From: Zychaea mexicana
Lineage: Eukaryota > Mucoromycota > Mucoromycetes > Mucorales > Lichtheimiaceae
Direction of reading: 5' to 3'
DNA: 64,000 nt
NCBI RefSeq assembly: GCF_025766255.1
Contig: NW_026516732.1
Location: 183,927 to 247,926 of the forward strand
Below are positions 50,043 to 61,849 of this stretch, piece by piece. A program made the translations under genes and the position numbers. A model generated the notes under the pieces. That model did no database searches. It was given only the letters and a program-made list of their open reading frames with translations, and had not been told where the DNA came from. Numbering within the stretch: the first letter of the stretch is position 1; each line of letters begins with the position of its first letter.

Positions 50043-51469
50043 TTAACGGCCCTTGTAAACAGGCTTTCGCTTTTCCTTGAAAGCACGTAGACCTTCTAAT
50101 CTATCCTCGGTAGGGATCAGCTGTGCATAATAGGCCTGCTCCAACTCGAGACCGGTGTCACTGTATTCAGTTCACTTAGCACATCCAGACAGAAAAAGGG
50201 GATAGAAATTACTCACATAAAAAATTGAAAACTACACAACTTACATGTCAACCTGTGCACCCTGATCCACAGCAAGCTTGGCCATCTTGATAGCCAACGG
50301 CGCCTGAGGCAAAATGGTTTGTGCGACCTGTAAAGCCTTATCCATTGCACTTTCCTCAGCGACATAGTTGACAACACCTAAGTAAATTAATACGATTTTA
50401 AATGATGACATCAGACGCGTTGGCAATATACAAAGCTTCGGTTAATAACAGACTGTGAAAAATTCAAATTGTATATCGAATAAGCTCCTTTATACTCTTC
50501 CTATCATTACCATACTCGTATGCTTGCTTGTTACTCAAAACTGATGCAGTGTAAATCAATTCCTTGGCTTTTGAAGGTCCAATTAAACGCGGCAATCGTT
50601 GAGTGCCTCCAGCTCTACCATACATACACGCATACATTCATCCAGATTAGATCTTCTTTCTTTTCCTTTAACGCGTTCTAATTTTCATTTTGTTTACCCT
50701 GGGATAATTGCCAGTTTAGTTTCAGGAAGACCGATCTTTGCACCAGGACCTGCCACACGCATATCACAAGATAAAGCCATTTCCAATCCACCACCCAGTG
50801 CAGCGCCGTCAATTGCTGCGATAGTAGGGATCGGTAAAGTCTGGGAATTTTTATGCAAGAGGACTTAATCGATCTTGACTTTAATAATGTGGCTATTGAA
50901 AGGGAAAAAGGACGACATACCTCAAGCTCACGGTAAGCTTGTCTTAAATTGTACAAAAATTGAGTCACTTGAGAAGGGCTCATCGTAGCGCGTTCCTGGA
51001 ATAAGTATCCGTGTCATTAAGATTCTATCCACAGTATCCCTTCGCCTATGCAAGACTTACTTTAAGATCAGCACCTGCGCAAAACACACGGTCTACCAGA
51101 CTCTGGATAATCAAAACTCGAGGCTGTTCGCTAAAAGTAGTTGCAGTCGTATTATGCTTTTAAGTTTATTGTCGTGTTCTGTATTACGAAGATTGCAAAG
51201 ACAGTTTTTGCGAAAACCAACCTGCTGAAGCGCACTTTGGCCAAAGCATCACGGAATTCACCAAGCAATTTAACCGAGAGGGCATTGCGCGCTGCGGGAC
51301 GATGGAGTTTGAGTACGGCGATTCCGTCATTTTCACCTGTCAAGCGCTCAAGGTATGCGTCTCTTTGGGTAACAGCATCGGCATGTAAGCTACGCAGAAG
51401 AATAGTGCCACGCAAAGCTCTCTGAGCGACAGAAGACGTCAAGAGTACACCTGTTGATCGAATAAGCAT
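50043..51469 (-). CDS. Mitochondrial enoyl-CoA hydratase/isomerase family protein (AUH / methylglutaconyl-CoA hydratase-like)
   Basis: Crotonase-fold hydratase, probably in leucine or fatty-acid breakdown. Exons: 51222-51469, 51061-51130, 50921-50995, 50698-50840, 50511-50614, 50245-50377, 50043-50160, giving 296 residues. The start [20 protein letters not shown] is a typical Arg-rich, acid-free mitochondrial presequence; an upstream in-frame ATG (51547) exists but adds no such feature. Conserved crotonase motifs are [24 protein letters not shown] (oxyanion hole), [20 protein letters not shown] and the catalytic-Glu region [21 protein letters not shown]. The GAGGTQRL and RATMSP pattern is closest to AUH-type enzymes; the exact substrate is not proven. 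Confidence 0.92.
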
Positions 51470-53520
51470 TTGGTCTACGTAAGTATTGCTATGATAGAAA
51501 ATAAGACTGGCTAAACAAGCTTGCAGAAGGCGTAGTATGGGATGCAACGCGCCGTATCACTATGCAAGTCAAGCTCAGCGTGGGAAAATCCTTTGTCAAT
51601 ATCGAATACCGCAAGGATCCTGGGCATTCCAGCATGATCGCTCCCGTATTTAAAGCAGATACCTTTCCATGAGCAATCGAGCACCATAATCGTTGGCATA
51701 GCCAGTACCTTCGAATTAATGCACCGTATTATCAATAGTAGCTCGCGCATTTGTCTAATAAAATATGTAAAGCCAAAGTCTTGTGTACACTTTTCTTGTT
51801 CATCATTTCTTTGTCTGGTGACTATCAGAGACTTTGACAAATAGCGAATTGTTGCTGCTGAACCAAGTTGCTAACTTGGAATTGTTCCATCATTGCTATC
51901 CTAGGAACGACAGAGATTTTTTCAATGATTGCGCTGTAAATGGAGAAATTCGCGTATTTGTACTGAGCTGTAATGGAAAGAATATCATCGTGCGATGGCA
52001 TCAATTATGCCACGATGTAAAGTGGGCAATAATCATGAAAGGGAGTGCAGAAATGATACGTTTCGGAGGTGACATGAGTAAGTTATAAAAAGTTCAATAG
52101 GTGACACACTTCTGCGTTCCATATATTACGTACGGAGCATCGATTGCCCGCTTTACCGATGCGGCTACTGCACAAATAAAGAAGCATAGCACACGATATA
52201 TAAAGCCAGCCAATAACAGTTAGTTCCATCAAATTGTACAAGTTTATTTTTATTTTGCGGTGGACACAAACGCATATTGAAGCGTAAATTAGCTGGATTA
52301 ACTTTTTCTTGTCATAGGGTTCTCAAAAACGCATAACTGTTGCTGTTGGTTGTCTCATGCACTCATGTACTTATATCGCAACGTGTTTAGTGTAAAGTAA
52401 GCGGATGGTGCATTACTGGCCATAGGTGGCGGGTGCTCAAATACCAGGAACGAAGAAGAATTAAGAGAAATCCAGGAAAATAGCCTATTGTACGGGCGCA
52501 TCTCATTCGTAATATAGCAAGAGCAGAAATGCTTCAGTATGCGTGTCCTCTATCATCAAAGCAGCAGCAATGGTTTGCGAAGAACAAAAGCATGTGTCAA
52601 ATTTACAGGGCAAATATCCGCTTAATTGAAAGTGGGCCTGAGTACAAGTGAGTAGCGCTGTTTCCGTTCCCCACCACTACCGACAAACCTCTGCCCGGAG
52701 AGCAACAGCTTTTGTTTCTGCGCCAGCAAGAGCCTATGCGCTAGAGGAGATGATGGGGTAGAGATCAAGGACGATGGATAGGTAGCGTATACAGTAGTGC
52801 CATGTGCAGTGATACAGAAAGATGATATGTCGCGTGTAATACGTACGAGGATGTGCGCGCATCTTGAAAAAAAGGTTCTGTGCTCATTTTCATTTAACTG
52901 GAAATTACCACTTATATCGCCAAACAAGGTGCAATGGGGCGATCACTTCCCTCCACCTCGTCCGCTCTTATAATTCCCGCTGGTCATAGAGTTTCGTTCG
53001 ATTGGGCTTGGTGCATTTCCAGCACTTCTTTGAATCCATGGATTCAGGGGGTTGTATCACTTGGGTCCCAACTTTCCTCCATCAAAGAACAATAGGCTTG
53101 GTTTCGTTCGGAGGACAGGGACGAGGAGAATCGGGCGGAAGTGGCCTAGTAACATTAATAGTATAGGCCCACTTCCTTTCTGCTTGGCCCCGTCGTTGCC
53201 CACAGGTCATGATGCGAGAGGAAAAGGAAGCGGGCAAGAACAAGACTAGGTGAATTAGGAACGGCAGCACGAGGGGCGGGCTGTCGGAGTAAATGAGTTC
53301 GCTGTTGCGGCAGTAGTATTTTTGGCCACACTCAATTTGACTTGTGCCACCGTTTTATATTTATACCACAAAAAAAAAACAAAAACTTGATAACCCTTTC
53401 CAACTTCTTTGCTCCAGCTGGCCCATCCTCTTCTTTTCTTCCTTCTTTCTCTCTTTCTCTCCCGCTCTTTAGTCGCTCGCTCCTTTCCTCTCTTTTCTTC
53501 ACCGTCGCTCATCAATCGTC
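51470..53520. other. Intergenic, no supported gene
   Basis: About 2 kb between the hydratase start and the secreted-protein gene. ORFs at 51511-51840 and 52622-52927 (minus) and 53052-53249 (plus) have no domains. The last ~150 bp (53370-53520) is strongly pyrimidine-rich and is probably the leader of the next gene. Confidence 0.5.
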
Positions 53521-54174
53521 ATGCGTTTGTCAAAGTCTCTTCTCTTGTCCGCCGTTCTCCTCGTTGCGCTTGTGCAGACCACCTTTGCTAGCGTGTATTC
53601 GCAGCTTCACTTTATGAAGATCGAGTCGCCCCGAGACGGCCAGGATGTCAAGGCTGGTGATCAATTGGTTGTCAAGTATGTCATGCAACCTCTTATTGAT
53701 GGTAAGAAGCGCTCACGACTGCCTCCGTCCCTCTCCCACAAAGCTGCCCATCCGATATCCTAATAACATGACTCAATTTGCATATTCAGACCAAACCTCG
53801 CCCGGAAAGGCTTTGGCTTTGGATATCAACTTCCATCGCCGCACTGGTAACCAGAAGCAGCAGCAACTTGGCGCTATCCACAAGAAATGGTAAAGTAGTA
53901 TAACGATTCGTCAATGCAAACATATTGCTACCGACAAAGCCGATAGTTCGTATCGTGTTAATATACACCTGGCCTAACCCATCGTCACCATCACTTTACT
54001 TTTAGCCCTGTCGCAGCCAAGCCTAACAAGTACGTTACCTACACCAAGAAGTGGACCGTTCCCGAAGATACCAAGCCTGGATCGTACGCCATTGACTTTG
54101 TTGAACAAGTGCAGTTCAGACGCACTCAGATCACTGCCACTGAAACCGTCAAGGTCAACGTCATTGACGATTAA
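53521..54174 (+). CDS. Small secreted Ig-like protein, lineage-specific
   Basis: Exons 53521-53701, 53790-53889, 54006-54174, giving 149 residues. A clear signal peptide (SKSLLLSAVLLVALVQTTFA) ends near residue 23. The mature part starts with MKIESPRDGQDVKAGDQLVV and later has a YTKKWTVPEDTKPGSYAIDF stretch, the alternating pattern of a single beta-sandwich domain like that of Kre9/Knh1-type extracellular proteins (structural resemblance, not proven homology). No Ser/Thr-rich region or anchor tail is present, so it is probably freely secreted or wall-associated. The strong pyrimidine leader suggests high expression. A CA microsatellite is in the 3' UTR. Confidence 0.8.
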
Positions 54175-54853
54175 TTAATCCGTTGATACGCGTAGAACAA
54201 ACTCCAACTCTCTTCCATTCCCAACATGCACACACACACACACACACACACAGTGTTTCTGTATTTTCTCTCGTCCCAATCTCTCCTTATACACTCAACA
54301 TAAACCCAATAACTTGCTTTTTTCCTTCGTTTTTTTGCTTGTATTTCTACAGTAAAAGATAGTTATTTCATTTCGTAATATATACCGGGCTGTTGTGCTT
54401 CTTGCTGAATACATGCACACATACCCACTTTGTCACCCACAAGGGAATATAAACAAAAGGAATGGCTGTATACATAACATGTGTGTCGCACGAGCCATCG
54501 TGAGTAATCACAGAAACCAAGAACAAAAGTACGACGATGTCGATAACAACAGTGAGTAAAAATTGTATGCAGCCCAATGTACTGGTTATTTTTTAATAAT
54601 AAATCATATACATTGGTCTAATTACAAAACCCATGAGTAGGTTTTCATATGATTTCCGGTCCCTCCAATCGCGATTCAAAGTGCAAGCCGCGTGTCGGTT
54701 TCGTGTATATATAAGAGCGTGGTCGTAGTAGTATCCAAGGTTGTTAATGTTGTTTTAGTAATTCTGTTTTTGGTTATCGTTTTTCAAAAGAAGTCGGTTG
54801 GAGCGAGTGTAGGCAGATATCGTTCGCTTTTTTCTCTGGAGTCGACACAGAAA
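54175..54853. other. Convergent intergenic region
   Basis: 3' UTR of the secreted-protein gene, then the 3' flank of COX9. The minus-strand ORF 54368-54577 has one hydrophobic stretch but no other support. Confidence 0.5.
54229..54250. repeat. (CA)n microsatellite in 3' UTR
   Basis: CA dinucleotide run about 55 bp after the stop codon of the secreted-protein gene. Confidence 0.9.
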
Positions 54854-55024
54854 TTACTGGCTCTTGCTGGCCTCGAGCTTGGCGTAATAAGCATCGCGAC
54901 GCTGAACGTTGGGAAGATGGTACAACTGCCACCAAGCAGCACCACCGATACCACCGAGGGCGAAGGAGATGGAAAGGTCCTTGATAAGCAGCTTGCGAAA
55001 TTTGCCGGTGATGGGAGCAATCAT
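54854..55024 (-). CDS. COX9: Cytochrome c oxidase subunit VIIa (Cox9)
   Basis: Small nuclear-encoded subunit of respiratory complex IV in the inner mitochondrial membrane. Single exon, 56 residues, too short for common ORF cut-offs. The N-terminus MIAPITGKFRKLLIKDLSIS matches the family signature (IAPITG then basic residues). One transmembrane helix with GG and WW follows (SFALGGIGGAAWWQLYHLP), then QRRDAYYAKLEASK, matching the family's RREKFYAEL-type tail. There is no cleavable presequence, as usual for this subunit. Divergent to the ribokinase gene with 324 bp between start codons. Confidence 0.92.
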   Translation of the reverse strand: MIAPITGKFRKLLIKDLSISFALGGIGGAAWWQLYHLPNVQRRDAYYAKLEASKSQ

Positions 55025-55348
55025 TATTCTTGTTTGAAAAGAGTAGGGAAGGGTTGAAAAAAAAAATATCGTATGTTTGGGATGTGGTGAATGTTTTTTT
55101 CATCCGCCGCCACGCCGAGGAGGGGGTTCGCGCTGTCGTCACCATTTGCATCGGAGTTATTCTTCCTCCACTACGTTATTTCAAACGAGTGGTGATACAT
55201 GTTCTAGCGTGTCTGTGCCACACACTATCCTGCATTTTTTTATTTGATTGGACAGAAATACGCATATGTCGCTCTCCCTCTTCATGGGAAGCGCGAGGCT
55301 TTGTTCCGTTTCTTTCTTTCTTTTTCCAGCTTCAAGACATTCACCAAC
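55025..55348. promoter_or_regulatory. Shared divergent promoter, COX9 and ribokinase
   Basis: Head-to-head starts at 55024 (-) and 55349 (+). Both leaders are pyrimidine-rich in their own sense. No canonical TATA box was seen. Confidence 0.5.
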
Positions 55349-56907
55349 ATGGTTGGCAAGATTCTCAACTACGGTTCCTTCAACATTGACCAGACTTTTG
55401 CTGTCCCACATATTGTAAAGACGGGCGAGACACTTTCGGCAACTGACTTTAACGCTCGTCCTGGTGGTAAAGGTAGGAAGGCGGTCGCTCTCTGGAAACG
55501 GAGCAAGCAAAATTTCCCACACACCCAGACCACATTGATATCCAACTACTATCTTTTATGACATCAAATACGGTGTAGGGGCCAACCAATCAGTCGCTAT
55601 CGCCAAGGTAATTACAATACCATTAGTTCATTTGTGATATGTTGATTTGTCCATACTGGCGACTGACTATGCAACTTTTTTTTTGTAACAAATTATAGGG
55701 CGGTGGTGCTGTCTATCATGGAGGAGTGCTGGGCAACGACGCACGCTGGGTAAAGTTCAATTCATGCCCAAAAGGAACATTAGAATATGTCTTTGGTGAC
55801 GTTGACCTAACGGTCTTGTTTCTCTGGATAGATCAAAGATTTCATGGAAGAAAACGGTGTCGATATGTCGTTTACCCGCATCTCTGAAACTGAGGTAAGT
55901 ATATACAACCTATTTCTTCAACAGTCAACTACATATCAAACGAGACCCTGGTACTCACTTTTATATCCAGGGCAACGGTCGTGCATTTATCCAAGTCTGT
56001 AGTGAGACTGGTGAAAACTGCATTGTGTTGTATCCAGGCACCAATGCCAAATACACGGCCAAAGAGGCAGGCAAGGTTTTCGATTCATTTGACTCTGAAG
56101 ACTGGGTTGTGATGCAAAACGAAGTGAGCGAAGGTGGTGCGATCATGAGCCTTGCTGCTGAGAAAGGTAAAGAAATATATAGCGTGTATATACGTGGTTG
56201 TAGAGAGTATATGTGAGAGCGGATGTTGTCCAAAAGTATGGATGGATGGCGGGGCAAAGTTATAAAACAGTGAAAGGGACCCGCTCCTTGACGTCATTTT
56301 ATTTGTCGCTCCGAATTACAAAGGTCTTCCGGTACTGTTCAACCCTGCGCCCCTGACCCGTGGCATCATCGACGAGTTTCCGTTTGACAAGGTTGCGATT
56401 CTGATTGTCAATGAACATGAAGCTGCAGACTTATATCGAGAACTGGGCTACGGTGAAGCTCCGAAGATGAAGGAATTGGATATGGCTGGAGAACTGCTGA
56501 AAAAGTTCCCTAAAATGCAAGGTGTCGTAGTCACACTCGGTGGAGAAGGTGTAGTGGCCAAGTTCAGAAACGAAGGCGGTCGGATCCGTGATTTCATTGT
56601 TCCTAGTCGCAAGGTGGATGTAAAGGACACCACTGGTGCTGGCGATACTTTTGTTGTAAGTGCTTTCAGCAAACCCCAAGAAAGAAGTCCGGGAGGATGC
56701 TATCAAAACGGATGATGTACTAAGTACCTGCTGACATAGGGATACTTTCTGGCCGCATTTATTCGTGCAAAGACGGAGGAGTACTTTACTCGGGTGCAGT
56801 ATGCGCTAGAGGAAGCAAACGTCGCTGCCTCGATCGCAGTTCAGCGATACGGATCCATGAACTCGGTGCCTACCCTTGATGATGTTAATGCTGTATTGAA
56901 AAAGTAA
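55349..56907 (+). CDS. RBK1: Ribokinase (PfkB family sugar kinase)
   Basis: Phosphorylates ribose to ribose 5-phosphate in the cytosol. Exons: 55349-55472, 55579-55607, 55699-55749, 55832-55894, 55971-56166, 56324-56655, 56740-56907, giving 320 residues, a normal length. Exon 2 is only 29 nt. Family motifs are NIDQTFAVP and PGGKGANQSVAIAKGG (PfkB signature 1, ribose site), NDARWIKDFMEENGVD, VLFNPAP, LIVNEHEA (NE motif), VVVTLGGEG and the ATP/anion-hole motif DTTGAGDTFVGYF with catalytic Asp. The Asp-catalytic motif is split by intron 6 right after DTFV. Bacterial-type ribokinase architecture, complete. Confidence 0.96.
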
Positions 56908-58785
56908 ATTACAGATATCCTCTTTCTCTCTGTACACATTTGTAAAAATATAGCGCCGCACTCTGTATTCTCTCTCTTTTCTGCTCCGCTCATCCTAATA
57001 TAATTTATCGTTGCATGTTTGATTTGTGATTGTGGCTGATCTTGTTGTGCTATTTGCTACTAGGTGTGAAGAGCTCATGAGAGTATATAAACAGTACTAG
57101 CTCCAGTTACTAAGCAACCCTTATATGTATGAATGAGTGGGACCTATTCTGGTATGGTAAAAGGGTCTGTGCGTGGACAAAAATGGTAACTTCCGATATG
57201 TATTGACAGGAACACCTGACTCGTTGTCAAGTCTTTTATGCACGCAACGCACTAGACAATCATCATCGATCTGCAGCATATCATATATCTCACGTTTTTT
57301 AAAGTGTGGAGACTCAAATAGTTCTTTTTATAAAAAGCATTATTACTATGATATCGACATAGAATATTATGTGTACGTTTTATATTGTACATGGTACTTG
57401 TTCTACTGATGATGAAACATGTAATACGAGGCAGTTCATTTTTTGCAGCGCTTCTGGTCTCTGGAAGTTTAGGAGCCCCTGTTCACCATCTCCTTGTTGC
57501 GCAACAAAATACTAAATAAAAAAGATGTCAAAAGAGGAAGAAGGAGAACTGGGACTTTCGGGTGAACACACTCCGGATCTGTAGTCGCATCCACGTACTT
57601 ATCTTTTGCCATGCTTGCTACGTTGAAGAAAAGTTTTCCTTTGTTGCGCATGATCAACAGTAATACGTAGCACCGAGGTCACGTTAACACATATTCTTGG
57701 AAGATATCACAAAACACACGCGCGCAACATGAGTCATGGTCTCTCAAGTGCCTATTTGTAAGATCTTCCAGATTCTGGCTAAGCTACAAGTACGTTTAAA
57801 AGTTTGTATTGTATTCAACGTCTCTTATTGAACACTGCGTCTTGGTGGGACATTTTTGCTCAAACAGATATAGGGAGCTTTGTGACTTGAAACCACTGTG
57901 TATAGGCACAGGGAAAAGGTTAAGGGGAGGGATCAAGTATCTGCTGGATTTGTAAGCTGTAGGGAGTTATAGAGGTGAGGGATACATATTTTGGCGGGAG
58001 TATATATCGTGAAGGCGAATGAGGATAATAAAAAGGATGGTGTTATATATTCCGTGCTTTTTCCTTCTTTTTTGGTCTATTTTCGTTTTTTCTTCTTGTG
58101 TTTTTTGTTTTCGTTCTCTATATGATATAGTCTCTGTGACAGAAGAGAGAAAAAAAAAATGAAATGAGAATATTCTTTCTTCCGTTGTTGAATAGAAAGA
58201 CTATCGTCGCCTCCTCCCCTCTCCCTTTATGACCAAAAAAAAGCAGTCTGTATGCTGTATGTATGCGCATACGCGCGTTCCTGTTAATGTCGGGCAGTGC
58301 CCGGTAATTGGATTTCATTGGCCCAACGTGCTGCTGCAACTATACTCGAACCGCTTTGAGAGTTATACTACGCAGAGGACTTATTGGAGTCAAGTTTACT
58401 GACAAAGGTCAATATTTATGGTAAGCGGGAACATTATCATCTTCCACATGCTAGGATATATACGGGATCAAGAACATCTTGAAATATAGCGATTCCCGGA
58501 AAGTGTTCCTCATATTTTCTGGGCAAATTCTAACTACAGTACTTTGTCTGTTTAAACTCTATATGTAACAAACTCATGAGCAGTTATTCAGTAAATGAAC
58601 CCAGTGTCTTAAGCTTGATGCTTACCAAACGAACAACAATACGATAGCAAGCTCAAAACGCCAGAGAAAAGGCAAGCCTGATACAAGACGCTGGAGTGCT
58701 ACTGTGTGCTGTCAACCAAGATATAAACATCACCCTAGTAAGCTTCCTGGATCCCAACTCCGCTCAATGGATTGGATAGCATTGT
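56908..58785. other. Intergenic up to the retroelement insertion
   Basis: Ribokinase 3' flank and about 1.8 kb without a supported gene. A possible tiny two-exon ORF near 57480-57660 on the minus strand is too weak to call. Runs of A and T-rich sequence around 58030-58160 suggest UTR-like DNA. Confidence 0.5.
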
Positions 58786-60538
58786 AATACCCTGCAGATA
58801 CCAAGGATATTCCTTTGCATCAAGCGACCCAATAGGGACTATATCAATCCCCAACCCACAGCCCATCAAAACACTGGCATATGCTGACGACATTTGTGTT
58901 TTTTTACAAGACACGACAGACCTCAGTCGCGTACTCCATCACATGGATGTTTATCAAAAGGCCTCCAATGCAAAATTCAATAAAACAAAAACTCAAGCCA
59001 TTTCCCTCAGTGGAGCACCGCAGCCGATATGGAATACCAGGCTACAACCCTATGGCATCTCAGCTTGTCACGATAGGACCCAACCAGATCCAGTGGTTTA
59101 CCTCGGATATCCGCTCTCATCATCCCGCTCGCAACTACAATCTTTCATGGATCGACTCTTGGAAGCTATTAAAAACCACTGTAACCAACATCTACAACGA
59201 GGGCTATCCGTACGTGGTCGTGCGACAGCTTTGAATACCCTTATTCTGTCGAAACTATGGCATGTACTAAGGGTCGTCGGTGCGCCGCTCTCCGGATTCC
59301 ATCAAAAAGTCAAAAGCATAATCGGCAACTTTGTCATGCACCGCATGTTTCCGCGGGTATCCTACCAAACACTCTGCCTACCACGACATCAAGGAGGGAT
59401 TGGCCTTTTGGACCCCGCCCTACAACAAAATGCCCTCCAGCTGCGGTGGATACAACCGATGCTGGGGGAACATGATATGTTTCCAGAGCATATTTTGTGT
59501 CTGATACATCGAATACTGGCCACGCACAAATTTATCGCAGATCACCGGCTGCTTCTGTTCTGTCCCGCCAGCCGCAAGAACCATAATCAAGACGCCGCTT
59601 CACCTGTGACTTTGGTCCTTCGAACTATTGACGCCCTTAGTATCTCATGGGATGATATCCACAATCTCAACCCCGCCACGGTCTTACAAGTCCCACTCCT
59701 AGCCACCATTTGCCCGTCGCCAACAAACCCGCCACCAAAACGACCAGGTTTCAAGAAATGTATCGTCAACGATTTTTTCCTTTTCGACACCACTCTTGGA
59801 CATATCCGCGCCAGGGACCGCCAAAAAGGAGACTATATAAAACACCCTACCCTATTGAACCAACTACGCAAAGATGTCACTCAATTCAAATACATCCTCC
59901 GCCCTTTCTTTGCTAGGCTCTGCCTTCCCAGAAACCACCCGGATGGAGGTCACCTAGGTGACCCGGGAGCAATCAACTTCCAACCTTTAACAAGAGCGAT
60001 CAACACCAACCCCGCCATCAAAACAGGGCAACCCAAAATATATCGACGACATTTGACCCGGGCACCCAAAAATGTGACTATACCTGCGAGGAACTGGATC
60101 CGCTTTTGGGGAACACCTATGGACCATGCTGCCCGCAATGTCCTGTATCGCATCTACCACAACACTATCCCTACAGCTGAAAGGCTTTTCAATATGAACC
60201 AATCCTTTATCTCATCAACAACATGCCGGATCTGTAGATCCCACACCGACACCCTACCTCATTTCCTAATTCTATGCCCAAAAAAGTATCAAGTTTGGCA
60301 ACGGGTGTGGACTCAACTTTGCTATCACGACCCACGCCCATCGGCTTTCTTACACTTCCTCACGACCGGTGATCCCCCCTACTCTTCTTTCACACATATT
60401 CAACTTCTATCCATTGTCGCATATACTTTACTGGCCCTCTGGCGAAGCCATTGGGACCTCATTTTCAATGATTCCCCTTTCATTCCAGCAAAGATTGCAT
60501 CAATAGCAATCGCAGCCATTCAAAAATATGTTTTCTAA
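58772..60538 (+). pseudogene. Reverse transcriptase C-terminal fragment of the LINE-type element
   Basis: Open frame of 588 codons, but the first ~9 codons are flanking host DNA, so this is not a native start. Visible parts are the catalytic palm motif LAYADDICVFL at residues ~34-44 (metal-binding Asp pair), the thumb/connection region, and near residues 485-502 a Cys/His cluster (CRICRSHTDTLPHFLILC: CxxC...H...C), typical of the C-terminus of these proteins. Polymerase motifs upstream of YADD are absent, so it cannot encode an active enzyme. Called a pseudogene by 5' truncation although the frame is intact. Confidence 0.88.
58786..58799. repeat. Left target-site duplication
   Basis: AATACCCTGCAGAT, identical to 60661-60674. 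Confidence 0.88.
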
Positions 60539-60660
60539 TTGTATATATCTCTTGTCTTCCCTTCCTTACAGTTCCGAGGCCGCTGTGCTTTCCCTCTTCT
60601 TTTGAACGGCCCACAGCAATAAACTATTTCTGAGGTTTAAACACCTCCATACAAAAAAAA
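58800..60660 (+). mobile_element. 5'-truncated non-LTR (LINE-type) retrotransposon copy
   Basis: The insertion is bounded by identical 14-bp direct repeats (AATACCCTGCAGAT at 58786-58799 and 60661-60674), the expected target-site duplication. It ends in AATAAA (60618-60623) and an A-run directly before the right repeat, the hallmark of target-primed reverse transcription. The left edge falls inside the polymerase-coding region, so most of the element, including the endonuclease and the first polymerase motifs, is missing. Only the final ~1.7 kb of coding sequence remains, without frameshifts, so the insertion looks recent. Confidence 0.9.
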
Positions 60661-60674
60661 AATACCCTGCAGAT
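60661..60674. repeat. Right target-site duplication
   Basis: AATACCCTGCAGAT directly after the A-run of the element. The first A or two cannot be separated from the poly(A). Confidence 0.88.
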
Positions 60675-61348
60675 GCGGTAACGAATAAACAACAGCATTC
60701 AGGATGTCTAGATTATATAATTAAAGTCATCCTGGCAATAGCAACATAGAGAGCAAAAGCTAGTTCAGTCTTCCTTACTCTCAAAGAAAGAAAAAAAGAG
60801 ATGCAAACGAATTATTGAAAAGTAATATGCAAAAGGCAACCATGACTGAATCAACCCACACTTGTGACAAGCATTTACTGACGTGAGTCAGCAGGAAGCA
60901 AAGGTAGTCTAGGAACGAGGAGCTCAGGAAGAGCGCAACACAGATCTTTCTTCTTTGGATAGTGACAAGTGATGCGTGTGTCAAACCTCGAACGTTTCAA
61001 CAGCTTTCCCTTGAAACGAAAACTCCGTAGAGTGAAAGCGCATTGTTACGCAACGATTTGGCCAATTTACTTGGTACTCAAAGTGCACAAAGGGATGGCG
61101 AGCGAACAAGGTGATCAACGGAGCAACGAGTTACGCGCAAAAGGGTCAAAAGATGTACAGTAGGAAGTCATTGCTTATAATGTTACTCTCCTGATCGTCC
61201 CAATGGATTTTGAACGCTGCTCAAAAAGAACTTTATCAGCAGCAATGAAAGCCAGTGAAGGGTGAGTCAACTTCACTAGCGGCAGCGTATACTTACCATG
61301 AGCGGACAGCTTATCTGCGGCAGCACATACAGGATTTTTCCTAATGAT
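60675..61348. other. Interval without supported gene
   Basis: Short ORFs on both strands (60781-60984, 60969-61163, 61175-61372) lack domains. GTGAGT at 61261 and GTAAGT on the opposite strand near 61300 could be splice donors, but I found no matching acceptors in frame. Confidence 0.45.
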
Positions 61349-61574
61349 TGGCGGGGCTTTTTTTCCCATCATGGCGGGCCTTTTTTTTCATTTTGGCGTT
61401 GGGGGGTGTTTGTGATTGGCGGTGTGATTTTCGTGAATGGCAGGAGGAAAAAAATACAATGGCGGCCGAATTACAGATTGATGGCAGAATAATAGATTCA
61501 TAAAGGCGGCCGTAATTTCAGGTTGATGGCAGAATAGTAAATTCATACTGGCGCTGTAATTATAACACTGGCGG
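61349..61574. repeat. Eleven-copy TGGCRG array with ~22-bp spacing
   Basis: The hexamer TGGCGG or a one- or two-base variant starts at 61349, 61372, 61394, 61417, 61438, 61460, 61482, 61504, 61527, 61549 and 61569. Intervals are 23, 22, 23, 21, 22, 22, 22, 23, 22 and 20 bp. Spacer sequence is mostly unconserved in the left half. Two adjacent 44-bp blocks (61460-61503 and 61504-61548) are clearly related along their length. It reads either as a degenerate 22-bp minisatellite or as a helically phased (two-turn) protein-binding array. Confidence 0.8.
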
Positions 61575-61849
61575 CATCATTTATAAAAAATGACATTAGA
61601 TACTAAAGGAGGTTCCTCTCCATTAAATACATCACAAAAGTGGGAAGATGTATGAGACAGTATAATAGGACTGGCAAGTTTCTACTAGATGATTAGCACA
61701 TTGCCTTTATATATATCGACATAGATGCTTTGAGAACTAAGGGAGAGCCGCAACAAAAGATATCGCAAACGAAAGTTAATGGTTATGTGTATGTAAAAGG
61801 TTTTTTTACAATGCAAGAGTTACTTCACATCACATCTACAAAAGCCGAT

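Noticed and set aside
57469..57657. Possible tiny two-exon minus-strand gene (MAKDKYVDATTDP spliced to LLRNKEMVNRG)
   Set aside because: GT-AG ends fit, but the product is only ~27-42 residues and unrecognised; not enough evidence to call.
58772..58799. ATG at 58772 as start of a native 588-residue gene
   Set aside because: These codons lie in host DNA left of the target-site duplication; the frame fusion is accidental.
61175..61372. Minus-strand ORF with CAAADKLSAHGK and a GTAAGT inside
   Set aside because: No in-frame acceptor or homologous second exon found.
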